Assembly (NCBI GenBank): GCA_022925895.1 | Contig: JAKSYS010000335.1 | Coordinates: 1 to 64,000, forward strand | Direction of reading: 5' to 3' | Length of the DNA stretch: 64,000 nucleotides | Origin: Fragilaria crotonensis | Taxonomy: Eukaryota > Bacillariophyta > Fragilariophyceae > Fragilariales > Fragilariaceae | Shown: positions 27,458-38,200 of the stretch, in pieces | How the letters are laid out: every line of letters begins with the position of its first letter | How positions within the stretch are numbered: position 1 is the first letter of the stretch | The notes under the pieces: generated by a model | Seen by the model: the letters and a program-made list of their open reading frames with translations, nothing else | What the model was told of the DNA's origin: nothing | Database searches by the model: none | Program-made: the position numbers and the translations under genes

Positions 27458-28866
27458 ATGATTTCTTAACCCCAGTATTTTTTGTTGCATGGCATGCGAC
27501 AAAAATTGTCCCGATTTCTGGGCGACCCCAAAATATTTGTCCTACGAAAAAGCTAGCGAGAATTTTAGTGCGACAAATGTTTTTCAGTGATTCTTGTCGA
27601 TTGCAACAACTGAAGGCTACTTGTTGTCGCTTGAAGGTACCCAGAGCCCAGCTGTGCACCCAATCCTCCTTTTACTAGAACTGAAGCACTATGTTCTCTG
27701 TAGGTTCTACATACGGTGAGAAGTGTTTGTACACCCCCATACAAGCATGGAACTTGTGATCTGCAAAGCGCACATCAAAAACAACAACAACAACAACATC
27801 ATCTTCTCTTGATTGCAGCTTCTTCAAGGTGTTGCCGATCATGTCAGGCATCAATGTCAACAGCAATATTGACCGTAGCTACGGAGAAAGAGTTTTCATG
27901 TTCGTATCTGCTGATTTGGATGCTGAGGATGATGCCAAAGTGCTGTTGGCCCTGGTGTGGGATGCACAAACAACGCTTGCAACATGCGCATGGGATCCCT
28001 TGCCTCTGATGCCCGACCAGCGGAAAGCGAAAAACTAACTTCGAGGATCATGTGCCTACTGATGACCTTGTTGCTGGGTGTTTGACCCCTACCAAGCAAA
28101 CTACTTCTTGTCGTTAGTAATCTACCGCCGACAACAGGCTCCTTCTTGTAAGCACCAGCTTGCACCCAGCACCAAGGCAGCTCGCAAGACTGCTTCTGCC
28201 ACTGAAGGCATAATAAAGCCTCACAAAGACTGTCCTGGAACCATCACTCTGCGTGAGATTTGTCATTACCAGAAGACTTCGGAGCATTTGATCTGCAAGG
28301 CTCCTTTTCAGCATCTTGCCCGTGATATTGCTCCTCAGGATTTCAAGTCTGACATTCGCTTCCAACAAACAACATCTGCTGTCCTTGCCCTGCAGGCTAA
28401 TAGCTTCTTGAGGAAGAAATAGCATGATTAATAGGTAGTGTTTTCTCTCTGCACATCAACATTGCTGTTGATGGACGATGCAATGAGCAACATCTTATTG
28501 AGTACGAGCTATTTGTATTAGAAAATTCTCATTATGGGTGGTATGTTCGTGTGTTTTGGGCGATGTTCATCCTTGTGTAATGACCGCTATTTTTTTTTAA
28601 ATCCCTTTTTTTGTCGCATGCTTGCTTTTTTCATGCGACAAACTGGATCGAACTCCGAGAAAAAATTGACGGAGTTCGTGATGCTGTAACTTTGTGAACA
28701 TCATGATTGGCAAGCAATCGTCACAGCTTTAGGTAGTACGTCAAAAGGACTACAGATCGCACTTTTCAGAATCAAATGAGAGTTGGTTGCTGTTCTGTTA
28801 TGGCATCGTAACTTTTTGTCGTCTTTTTTGTCGCACGTATTTTTCACACTGGGGTTAATAAATCAT
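27458..28866. mobile_element. Inverted-repeat-bounded segment carrying a histone H3 copy
   Basis: The ends are a 19-bp inverted repeat with one mismatch, ATGATTTMTTAACCCCAGT (27458-27476 and the complement at 28848-28866). TTAA lies inside each copy. Subterminal GCGACAAA motifs occur near both ends, in both orientations (about 27491, 27571, 28608, 28633 and 28825), as is common for transposase-binding sites. If TTAA is the target duplication, the ends CCCCAGT would suit a piggyBac-like element, but the repeat extends outside TTAA, so the class is unresolved. No transposase is seen. Confidence 0.5.
28091..28422 (+). pseudogene. Degenerate histone H3 copy, truncated
   Basis: The plus strand encodes an H3 relic. 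TKQT of the tail appears at 28091-28102 in one frame. After a shift and stops, the main frame reads [16 protein letters not shown], then the histone fold [20 protein letters not shown] (alpha-N and start of alpha-1), [19 protein letters not shown] and SAVLALQ. It ends in a stop about where alpha-2 begins, so the rest of the fold is absent. In-frame insertions occur (PS after QLA, P before QDFK, extra residues after RFQ). Five arginines have become Cys or His (R42, R52, R53, R63, R69), all explained by CGN to TGN or CAN. It cannot form a nucleosome. It sits inside the 27458-28866 inverted-repeat segment. Confidence 0.85.
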
Positions 28867-29156
28867 TGGAATTCAAATAGCTATTTGTGAATGCACATCA
28901 ATAGGATTTTTTGGGCCTCAGATGATGTGCAGGAGCACACCAGTGTTTTATACTTGTTGTAGTACACAAGTAAAAGCTTACAGGAGTACTCTACCGTGGG
29001 TTCAGTAGAAAGCGAAAACTCCGGGTACTTCGAATACTCCTACCGGTAGTACTCCGAAGTGCGAGTTCCGAGTTCCGAGTTCCTCGCGTGCCTCCAAGGT
29101 AATCGAGGTAGTCGAGCGATTGTTTTTCATTTAGTCGAAGTAGTCGAGCGATACTA

Positions 29157-30132
29157 GGGAGATCCGGGTAGAGTCGTGTTTCCACTAACCTTCCTGTAGA
29201 ACGGGTTATGAGCAGGTTATGAGACACAATAGCGGATCTGAGAATAGGGAATCTTGCTTCACAATTTCAGAAAATCGTCGATTTTGGGGTTTTAGTGGAA
29301 ATTTGAAGCCGATGGTTTCTTCTCAGTTTCTCTTGTCGAGATTCTTTTACACGTGTTCAATTTCATCCCTTCGAAGCTCCACGTTGCACCATATCTATGT
29401 ACACCAAAGCAGACACTGGTATCTAAAGAGGATGCTGTTGACAAAAGCATTCGAATAAGTCGACGTTCGCACTACGAAATGTGCGCACTCAACGCAACAT
29501 CATGACACGTTTCATTCCGCCATGACGACGATTGTAATACCGGTGATTCGGCGCCTGAACCACACTTTACCGGTACCTATCAGACTGATGTTCACATGAC
29601 TGATCCAACGCAACAAACGACAGTGCTCAACGATACATATCTGTCGAGAACGAAGCACCAACGACTAAGGGACCTAGCGCGGAATCTTACTTGATGATGT
29701 TTTGGAGGAATCCTTGTCCTGGATTAGTAAAAAGTTCGCGCTTCGTTTAGCGCGCACACAACAAAAAACGATACCGTCGGTCTCCGACCATGACGACGAT
29801 TGCAATGCCGTAAATTCAGCCCCTAAACCACCAACCACCATTTAGTCTAGAGACTAATAATAATACGGCGAATCCAACAGTAGAAACGACACTACTTAGA
29901 AATTTAAATCTGCCGAGAACATAGCTCCATCATGTAGTAGGTGAAAACGCAACCGGTGAGGAATCTTACTTGTTGTTTTGTAGGAATCCTTGTTCTGGAA
30001 TTTAGTAGAAAATCCCTTCTTTCATGTCAACCCGGATCTCTTTTGTCCGATGTTTATTTAAGTTTCCCGTCCACTAATTTTCATTTATGGTAAGGTAAAC
30101 GTAGTGGAAACATGACTCTACCCGGATCTCCC
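29157..30132. mobile_element. 976-bp TA-flanked inverted-repeat element with internal duplication
   Basis: Both ends read GGGAGATCCGGGTAGAGTC inward, continuing to 31 bp with one mismatch. TA flanks both sides (29155-29156 and 30133-30134). Inside is a diverged tandem duplication with a period of about 268 bp: 29480-29748 and 29749-30030, each with CATGACGACGATTG and an AATCTTACTTG...GGAATCCTTG block. No coding frame is recognisable. It is a non-autonomous DNA transposon, probably of Tc1/mariner type by its TA duplication. Confidence 0.85.
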
Positions 30133-30134
30133 TA

Positions 30135-30595
30135 CTTTCGTAAATTATATCAGAAAATCGTATATATCATCTATACTCTGAGTGTTTTGCTATGTGGTTG
30201 ATGCTGCAAATTGAGCTAAATAAGTCCGGGCTGATATTCTGTACAGTACACTCTATTACTACGTACCCGAGTACCACTGTACTAGTAGAGTGGAATATTC
30301 GAAGTATACGACTAGTAATAAGTAATAAGGACTGTGCCAGGTACTGTACTCGTAAACTTGCCAGGCGAAGAGGCGCCATTCCGTATGTCTGTTCGACGTC
30401 GGTTCGACGGGATGGATTTGGACCGTTGCACCATTACTCCAGTACTCCAGTACTACAGCAACTCGTACCGTATCGTTTCGCCAGTTGCACATACCGTTGG
30501 TGCAACATCTCAACTTTCACATTTTCTGTGCGCCGCATCGAGAACCCAGGTTACAGGATACAGGATACCACTTTGACTTGTGATTTCCGACTTTC
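30135..30595. promoter_or_regulatory. Upstream region of the dioxygenase gene
   Basis: The 460 bp between the MITE and the start of the 30596 gene must contain its promoter. It is crowded with GTAC and AGTAC(T) words, like other gene-flanking segments of this window. Overlapping short frames are chance. Confidence 0.4.
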
Positions 30596-31645
30596 ATGAG
30601 CCGTACCCACCCTTGTTGCACCTGCGGACGTCCTCCTGTCGTAGATGTGTCTGAAGCATGGCGTGGGTGCGCGGATGAATCCGTCAAGGACGTGTTACGC
30701 TCAACACTCGCCCATTGGGGATGGTGTCACATTTCGATAGATTCCTCCCAACTCCCTTGCACCTTTACCAAGCCCGATTTCGTTGAGTTCTTTGAGAAGA
30801 CAGAGCTTGAAGGTCTTCTTAGCTCCGGAAAAGTTATTTATCGTGGTCGTTCGGCGGAAAGCGGGTCCTCATCCTCAGAACAAGCCGAACCTAAACAGTC
30901 CTTGGAAGTTCAACGGTGTAGTAGGGCCTTTGGCGGCACTTCCTCGACACCACTGCACAAGTACATGAACGTTATGCACTCTATCGCCGTGACAATAACG
31001 AAAATGCTGTCATTGCCGGACAATACCTTGTTGCAGGAAGGACCCTGCGATAGTGGATGCTGCCAAAATGGCAAATGCAACATTGATTTGATGCGCATCT
31101 TTCTTTACGATCCAGTGCATCCTGCATTGGGCTCCTCCGCTCACACGGATTGGGGCAGTTGGACCATTGTGTGGCAGGATTCCGCGGGAGGGTTGCAAAC
31201 TTATTGTCACGCTCATGATCGATACGTTGACGTCGTAAAACCGCAGGGGCCAGAGCGAGACAATGAGGTGCGTTTTGTGGTGCATTTGGGCGATGTGACC
31301 AGCCTTGCTCTGGGGCATGCCCGTCAGAAGGGGACGGCCACAACAGTGGCATTTCCGTCTCCCAAGCACCGGGTTGTGTGCCCCGCTGATGAACCTCGAG
31401 TTTCCTTGGTGTACTTCGCCTACCCGCCACCTTCAACGTCGCTGGCAAAAATCGAAAGGGTGTTGGAAAATCATGAATTGCCGACGGATTCCAAAGTTTG
31501 TTACGATTCATACTATTTACTGCAAAACCAAACTCCAGGTGGTCAAGTGGAGAATCCAGAGTCCGTCTATCGAAGGATTCGTACCCAGCATGTCGACGAA
31601 GTCTTTCTGGCAAAATGGCGACAAGTTCAGCGTGGCCTAAATTAA
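30596..31645 (+). CDS. 2-oxoglutarate/Fe(II)-dependent dioxygenase, IPNS-like
   Basis: The 349-residue protein fits the isopenicillin-N-synthase-like 2OG dioxygenase fold. The N-terminal DIOX_N-like part reads ALWRGC-type start with LAHWGWCHISID. The iron ligands are H183 and D185 (SSAHTDWGSWTIVWQD) and H258 (PKHRVVCP), with R268 in PRVSLVYF as the likely 2-oxoglutarate anchor (R-x-S). Cys clusters (CCTCG at residues 7-11, CDSGCCQNGKC near 147-157) are unusual. The substrate cannot be predicted; relatives act on hormones, amino-acid derivatives or secondary metabolites. No signal peptide is visible. It is a single exon, and its codons and frame are intact although it borders transposon debris. 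Confidence 0.85.
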   Translation: MSRTHPCCTCGRPPVVDVSEAWRGCADESVKDVLRSTLAHWGWCHISIDSSQLPCTFTKPDFVEFFEKTELEGLLSSGKVIYRGRSAESGSSSSEQAEPKQSLEVQRCSRAFGGTSSTPLHKYMNVMHSIAVTITKMLSLPDNTLLQEGPCDSGCCQNGKCNIDLMRIFLYDPVHPALGSSAHTDWGSWTIVWQDSAGGLQTYCHAHDRYVDVVKPQGPERDNEVRFVVHLGDVTSLALGHARQKGTATTVAFPSPKHRVVCPADEPRVSLVYFAYPPPSTSLAKIERVLENHELPTDSKVCYDSYYLLQNQTPGGQVENPESVYRRIRTQHVDEVFLAKWRQVQRGLN

Positions 31646-32296
31646 TGAATAGCTCGACAGTTCATTGACGTCATCAATGTCGCTCTCTACTCTCTACTCT
31701 CTACCGGTAGTAGCTGTGCTCGCCTCTGCATATGTACCAGTATGCATACTCGAGCACATTGTACCGGTACCTGGAATGGGCACTGGCAGTGACGGAGTAG
31801 TACAGTACTTACTCCGAGTATGTCACTACTAGTAGTAAACAGTACACATGTTCTCGACAGTCGACAATAGCGCCACATGGTACAGTACTCCCCGTTGGTT
31901 CTTGACAGTGTACAAGTACTACAGTACTACGCAAGGTACCGGAACTGAAATATGTGTACTGTCACCTGTCATTGCCCTATCTGCGAAGTCCTGATTTAAC
32001 GCTGTATAAATGAGTCAACTACAGTGTATACATACATGTATACAAGTCTCTTTTGTATGGAGTTGCTACAGTACCATTGTATTCCGAAATGGTGTGCTCC
32101 GAGCTCTGAGTACACCAGTAAACATGACTGCTCGGTAATCTTCTATCGTAGCAGTAACCTCCTCGTTGACCCACTGCCACACCCTGTCACAGCCAGCACG
32201 GGCGCACAGTGCCTATTTTGGAGTGACAGAGAGATATCTGGTTCGAAGAACCTTTCTACCGCTTCGAACCTTCGATTCCATTCATCATAAGATCCC
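31646..32296. other. Intergenic GTAC-rich region
   Basis: The segment separates two plus-strand genes. It starts with a CTCTCTACTCTCTACTCTCT tract and is filled with GTAC, AGTACT and TACCGGTA words. The promoter of the large DENN gene should be here. No gene is seen. Confidence 0.45.
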
Positions 32297-35200
32297 ATGA
32301 GCTCCTCTAACCATCGAAGTAGTAGATCTAGTACTTCGGAGACTGTGTCTCGACGTCGCTCGGGCGATCCTCGACGGCCGCCTGAATCCTTTCAGATGGG
32401 TACAGTTGGTACTCATGCTACTGTGCCGCTACGTGACAGTATACGAGAAGAAGACGATGATGCCGGTGAGGATGGCCTCTTTCTTGGTTTTGAGCATCGC
32501 ATGAATACAGATGAGCGTAGAAGAATGAGGGAGCTCGAACGAGCCGAAGCGGAAAAGAAGCACAGCCGCACACGGTCCTCAAGTCCTTCAGGTCCACTGC
32601 GTTCCAGTAGATCTGGTACTCGGTCTACGGGAGCCCAGAACTCGTCAAGGTATGCTTCCAGGTCGGCGTCTCATGACGAAGTGCCATTCAGCAGATCATC
32701 GGCGCGACGAACGGCTTACACTCGAGAGCTGGAAAAGAGAGATCGACAGCGAGACAGTAGACCCACGAGGACAGCTGATGAGAGGAGTCATCGCAGCGAT
32801 GACAATCGCAGATCTGCGGAAGGTAGATCTAGCAGACGTTCGGATGAGAATGATTCCAGTAGTCGAAGGTTGACTGAAGTCGAAAGCCGCAGATTAGTGG
32901 ATGATCAACCTGTTCCTCGGAGCAATCGACGTGACTTGGAGAGCGCCATTCGCCAAGAGCACCGGAGAGAAAGGTCACCAACGCGTCCAGAAGCCAGTCG
33001 ACCGTCTTACCGCTCTCAGAGCCGAGATTCCCACGATGAAGCCGACGAAGATCGAAGGAGGCGACGAGAGGAACGTTATCGTCGAGAGCGAGCTGATCCC
33101 GAGGACGAGGAAAGTCGTCGACGACGCGATGAACGAAGGCGCGTGGAATCTCGTGTCGGCGGTGAATTGGAGGCTGCGGAGCGGAGACGGCGACGGGAGG
33201 AACGCAAAAGCCGCGAGGACAGGCGAAGTGAAAGACGGACTGCGGACGGTCGAAGTGCTGCTCTAGTTACAGACTCTTATAAAAGTGGTGATGATGAACC
33301 CGTGTCTCGCGATCGAGAGGAGCGTGAAAGAAGACGCGAGGAGAGGAGACGACAACGCGAACCCATACTTGAGGATGAAAAATCTATGCGATCTGACCGT
33401 CGCCACCGAGAACGAGAAAGCGAACGCGTGCGTGATAGAGATCTCGTTACCCGGCAACGAACACTCAGAGCAAGGAGCTCTGACCCAGGTTTGAGGAGCC
33501 CTGATTTCGCCTTTGAATCTAGTCTTTCGCACTCGTCTGGAAATCTCGGATTCCCCTCTGGGAACGGCGATGCAATCTTACCAGTTAAGTCGCCGCTTCG
33601 TTCGCGCTCTGATGTTGTAGATCGACACTCTAGTGCAAAGGGTGTTCCAAATCGACCGATGGATAGACCAGATCGGATTGCTGGATTTGACGTGATTGGT
33701 TCGAAGATGCATGAGTTGCAAATTCGGTCTTCTAAGCACCAAGTTAGCGAAGAACTCATACTGGAAGAAGGAGGAGGAGACGAAGGCCTTATTGGTGCGT
33801 CACCTGGTCCGTCTGATTCCTCGTCGGACTCGGACACTGAAGTAGAATGTGACCCCGATGAACCTGACGAGATCGACTCCAACGATGAAAATGAAGAGAA
33901 GTGGACTTTACGTGTATGTCTACTTTCGGCTGTTGATCTTCCCTTCAACGTCGTTCCGAATGTACCGCTTTGTCCGATTCTGAAGTTTGGATTGGTGCGG
34001 ACGCCAGAAATAGATGATGGCCGAAATGATTCAACTCCAGTATCCAAAATTACTCCAAAATCCGCGATCGCTGAACAAATCGAGAAGAATGGCCTACTTT
34101 CCATTCCCAAGTCGCGAGTGCGGTGTACAAGCAGTAAGATTCTTTCGAAGCGTGACAATGGCTCAATGGAGTTTCACGAAGAAATGAGATGGGACGACAT
34201 AACTCGGCCGGATCATGTTTCCCTGGCAGTGGAACTGTGCGCAAGATCCGCGCTTCCACCTCCGAATATGTTTGAGAGTCCTTTGGCCAAGATTGATACC
34301 AGCATTTTATTACCCACGACGGGCGGCTTATATGGGGCTCCTTCTGATGGTCTCGGTTCAGCGCTTCCAGCGAAAAGTTTTCGACCAAGTGGAGTTGGTC
34401 TTTCGTCGGGAAAGGGCAATGACGATTATGATGATATTTTTCAGCGCGCCATCGGCAAGAAGCCTGTGGACGACGCCGCTGGAAATTCTAAGAAGCAAGT
34501 GCCGTCAGAGGTCGGCCAATCCCTTAGTGGAGGAAGCTACGGCTTTATGAACAGAGTAAAGCAAGAGACGGAGAGACCCGCTGACAAAGAAGAAGTCGCT
34601 GACGAAGGCAACCAGCCTGTCGGTGGAATAGCCGGTATGCGAGCTCTCTGGAGGAAGGGTAGACAGCAATTCGAAATTCGACAAGCGGCGAAGCAAAGGA
34701 ATCCCCCGGACGAATTTGAGGCCGCGACAGCAGCAGCTGCTGTAGCGAAGTTCTTAATTGGTGGGAAGGACGATGGTATCAAAGCTGCAGCAGCTCCTTC
34801 TCGCGCTTTTGGTGTAGACAGCTCTGAACAAACGCCACAGGAAATCGAAGGAAATCCAAGAAAGGATCTCTTCCGCTTACCTCCTGGACATGGAACGGAC
34901 ACAACTGGGTACGGCAAACGACCACTTCCGCAGGATCGAAGCATTCCACCTGCGGACGAGAACGTTGCATTGCAGAGTCCGAAGAAGAAAAGGAAGATAG
35001 AGATGGCTCAGGACATGAGGCTCGGCTCCTTGGTTATTCCGCTATCGCATCTTCCTTTGGACAAGGCCTCTGACCGAAAAAGAGCAGCTCGAGTTGAACA
35101 ATGGTACCAGCTAGACTCAACAAACAGCAATCTTGTTCCAGTGCAGAATCCGACGCGGAGAGGCTTGAGCACTGCGTCGAAACTTGCTGCAAGAAGAAAC

Positions 35201-38200
35201 CCCAGTGTGTTGCTTGAGATAAGCTTTTCTGCCCCAGAAATACTTGATGAAAGTGAGGACGAGCTCGAGATAGTAAATGAAGGGGATTCGCCTGGAGAGC
35301 GTGGAGAGGGGGGCGCCATTAAGGAAGAAGGTTCCTTGGATCCGAACGTTTCTTTCTCCAGACGTGCCTCCTTGGATATGAAAAAGCAGCAGAAGGCCAC
35401 TGCCGCGTCACACGTGACAGAGAAACCAGCAGACGAGAAAAAGAAGTTCGACGAAGACCCAGTGCTGGCCCCTGGAGTTTGCGATTTCATCGCTGTCGTT
35501 GGCGCAATCAACATTGGAGACCAGAGCCAAGATAATGGAGCCAAGGGATGGGTCAATTCGAATCCAGAATGTGCTATTCTCGAACAGTTCCCTCCTTCGG
35601 ATGAGTTCCATATGAAACACGGAAGGAATGCCACCCTACAGAACAAATCGGAGTGGTTCTGCTTTCCAGAAGGCTGCAGACTCTGGCGTGGAGCTGAGCC
35701 TCCGTCTCACATGGATCTGAATCTTAAACGGTTCTCCGCCTCATCACCTGGAGGTGCTGCATCGTCAATAGCGGCCTTCGATGCATGTCTCAATTGCACA
35801 ACATCGTTTTCATGGTTTGTAATTCAGTCGAACGAAAAAGAGAATGATTTCAAAAATACGAAAACGTATGGTGCTGTCATCAAATTTTATGCTCCAGCTC
35901 CTGCTGGTATCGATTCTACTCAAGATGATTTTGCACAGGGTATGCGCACCAGCTCAGACTTGCATCACGGCAAGCGAAAAACATCTCAATCTAAACGGCT
36001 ATGGGTTCCCCTTGGTATTCTGCTGACCTCCAACCTCCCGATCGTTGGAATAATGGAGGCTATGCTCCTTCGATTGTGCGAAGCTCTAGCTTCTAAAACT
36101 GGTGGTTCCCTTCGTTCAACGTCACATAAAAGGATCCAACAGATCATTCACCAGGATTTGGCGAATTTGATTGTCAACTTTCAGAAGCCAATCGCCGGTG
36201 TTTTGCACTGTTCGATTCCTTTCCTGACTGGCGAAAGGCTTCATTTGACAGTGCCACCCCCGACAGGACTTCCACCGCTTCCGCATGGTGCCGCCGTGAC
36301 ATCAGTATGCCGTTTGTTGGGTTCCGAGGGACTCAATGTGCTTTTAGCGGCCGCGTTAACTGAATGCAAGATTCTGATACATTCTGATGAAATTGCAAAT
36401 CTCCCTATGGTTGCTGAAGTGGCCACTGCCTTGATTTATCCATTTGTGTGGGCTTTACCTTTCCTTCCTGTTCTGCCGGAAGCGATGCTTGAATTTGTTG
36501 AAGCACCTCTGTCTTACTTCATTGGGATTCCGTCATGCAAAATGTGTGAAATCGATGATGAGGTGCTGTCGGAAATTGTTGTGATCGATCTAGACAACGG
36601 GTTTACATCCCCCGACTACTATGATGGACGGTAAGTTTGTCTTTTGAAGATGGTTAGCCGGTTCAACCTTTCACTGACTATCTCAATTTCTTCTCAAGAC
36701 GAGGCGGGCGACCGTCGAAAACTCCAACCCCTCTTCCAGCCTCTGTGGCGAGCAACATTTCAAAGGCTGTGTTCAGGCTTCTCCGTGAGGAAGAGGAAGT
36801 GGAGGAAGAGTATGGTGCTAATAACATGCATGGAACGAGATCGTTGCCGCGGTTGGAGGCGGAGAGCCTAGCGGAGCGAGAGTTCCGAATAGCAGTTGCG
36901 CTTCAAGTTTGTGGTCTCGTTCGTGGTTACGACGAGTGTTTGTTCAAAGTATCCGCGAACCAGCCAGTATTCAACAGAGATAAGTTCTTGCGAACGGCAC
37001 CCGCGTTATTTGAAGACAGGAGGGGCAATCTCCCTGCTGGATCCGGTCCTGGCGGAGTGCAATCGCAGAAGATGTTATCTCCGCGATCGAAAAGGTTTCT
37101 TTCCATCCTTGTTAATTGTCAACATTTTTACCAGTTTCTGGAAACTCTCGACCAAGACGAGTGTGCTTTTTTCAATGAAGTGATGTACACATTCGACATG
37201 CATGATGATAAGAAAGATGAGGATTCAGTCAATCCATTGACAGGGTATGGTTCTGCGAGACTGGAAGAGGCCGCTGCCCACCTTAGCAAGGCACTTCAGA
37301 AGGTTGAAGACAAGATCCCAACGTATCGAGTAGAAAGGAAAGGAAAAAAGAAGCGTCGCGGTGGCGGTTGGGATGATGGCGATGACGATGATGGTGGTAT
37401 TGAAGATCTCATTGAGACACACGAAGGAGATCACGACATAGGGTTCTCCGATGATGGGAACCTCATCTCTTCGTTCACTAGTGACTTGCTGTCTCAGCTG
37501 ATCGTCGAACCCCCCAATATCCGAAGAAGGTCGTCATCAGATGATGGCGACGATGGCATGACGGTCAGCACTGAAATCTCCGAAGGCAGAAATCAAGGCG
37601 CCATGACAGCTCAGTTCCTTGCCGAGTTTGAGAAGGGAAATCATTGGCAGTACAAGAAACTGTTTGACGTCCCAATGAATCCAGATGGCGATGAGAAACC
37701 AATCGTGGAAATCCGAGAAAAGGTCAAGCTACGTGATGCAATCGGCGAACGTCGCTATCGGGCCTGGAAGGTGGCCCAGGAACAAAAGAACGTGGATAAA
37801 GACAGTACGGGTAGAATGTTTACCGGTGATATGTCTAGCACTGAAGGAAATGCTGCGTTGGACTTGACCAGTTTACTGTCGCAAGTTTCTGATGATACAT
37901 CAGTTACTGATACGTTGTCGACTTTTTCTTCCTTCTCAACACAGTCGCGCAAAATTTTGTCCACTTTGACACCTGAACAACAAAGAGTCCAAGATGCGAA
38001 GGACAGAGATGTCCTCCGACGATGTCTTGAACGGGCGTATGAAGGAGGACATACAGGCCAGCGTCGTCAAGGAAGGTTCTCTCGTCGAGGCTCAGACCCC
38101 GAAGGGAACGATGCTTATGACAACGCACCGAGCAGATTTGGGAGTCGGGGGTCGCACGGACAGTCTGCCATTCAGTCTGATCCCTTTTTTGAAAATGGTC

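Noticed and set aside
28078-28422. Functional divergent histone H3 variant
   Set aside because: Half of alpha-2 and all of alpha-3 are missing, the tail is frameshifted, and key arginines are lost; a pseudogene explains it better.
27466-28858. Firm piggyBac assignment from the TTAA ends
   Set aside because: The inverted repeat continues outside TTAA and no transposase is present, so the class is left open.
30981-31613. Minus-strand frame of 210 codons
   Set aside because: Antisense to the dioxygenase gene, whose iron ligands and frame are convincing.
33277-34158. Minus-strand frame of 293 codons
   Set aside because: It is the antisense of the Arg/Ser/Glu-rich DENN protein N-terminus; biased codons remove stops on the other strand.
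35008-35646. Minus-strand frame of 212 codons
   Set aside because: Antisense shadow within the first exon of the DENN-WD40 gene.
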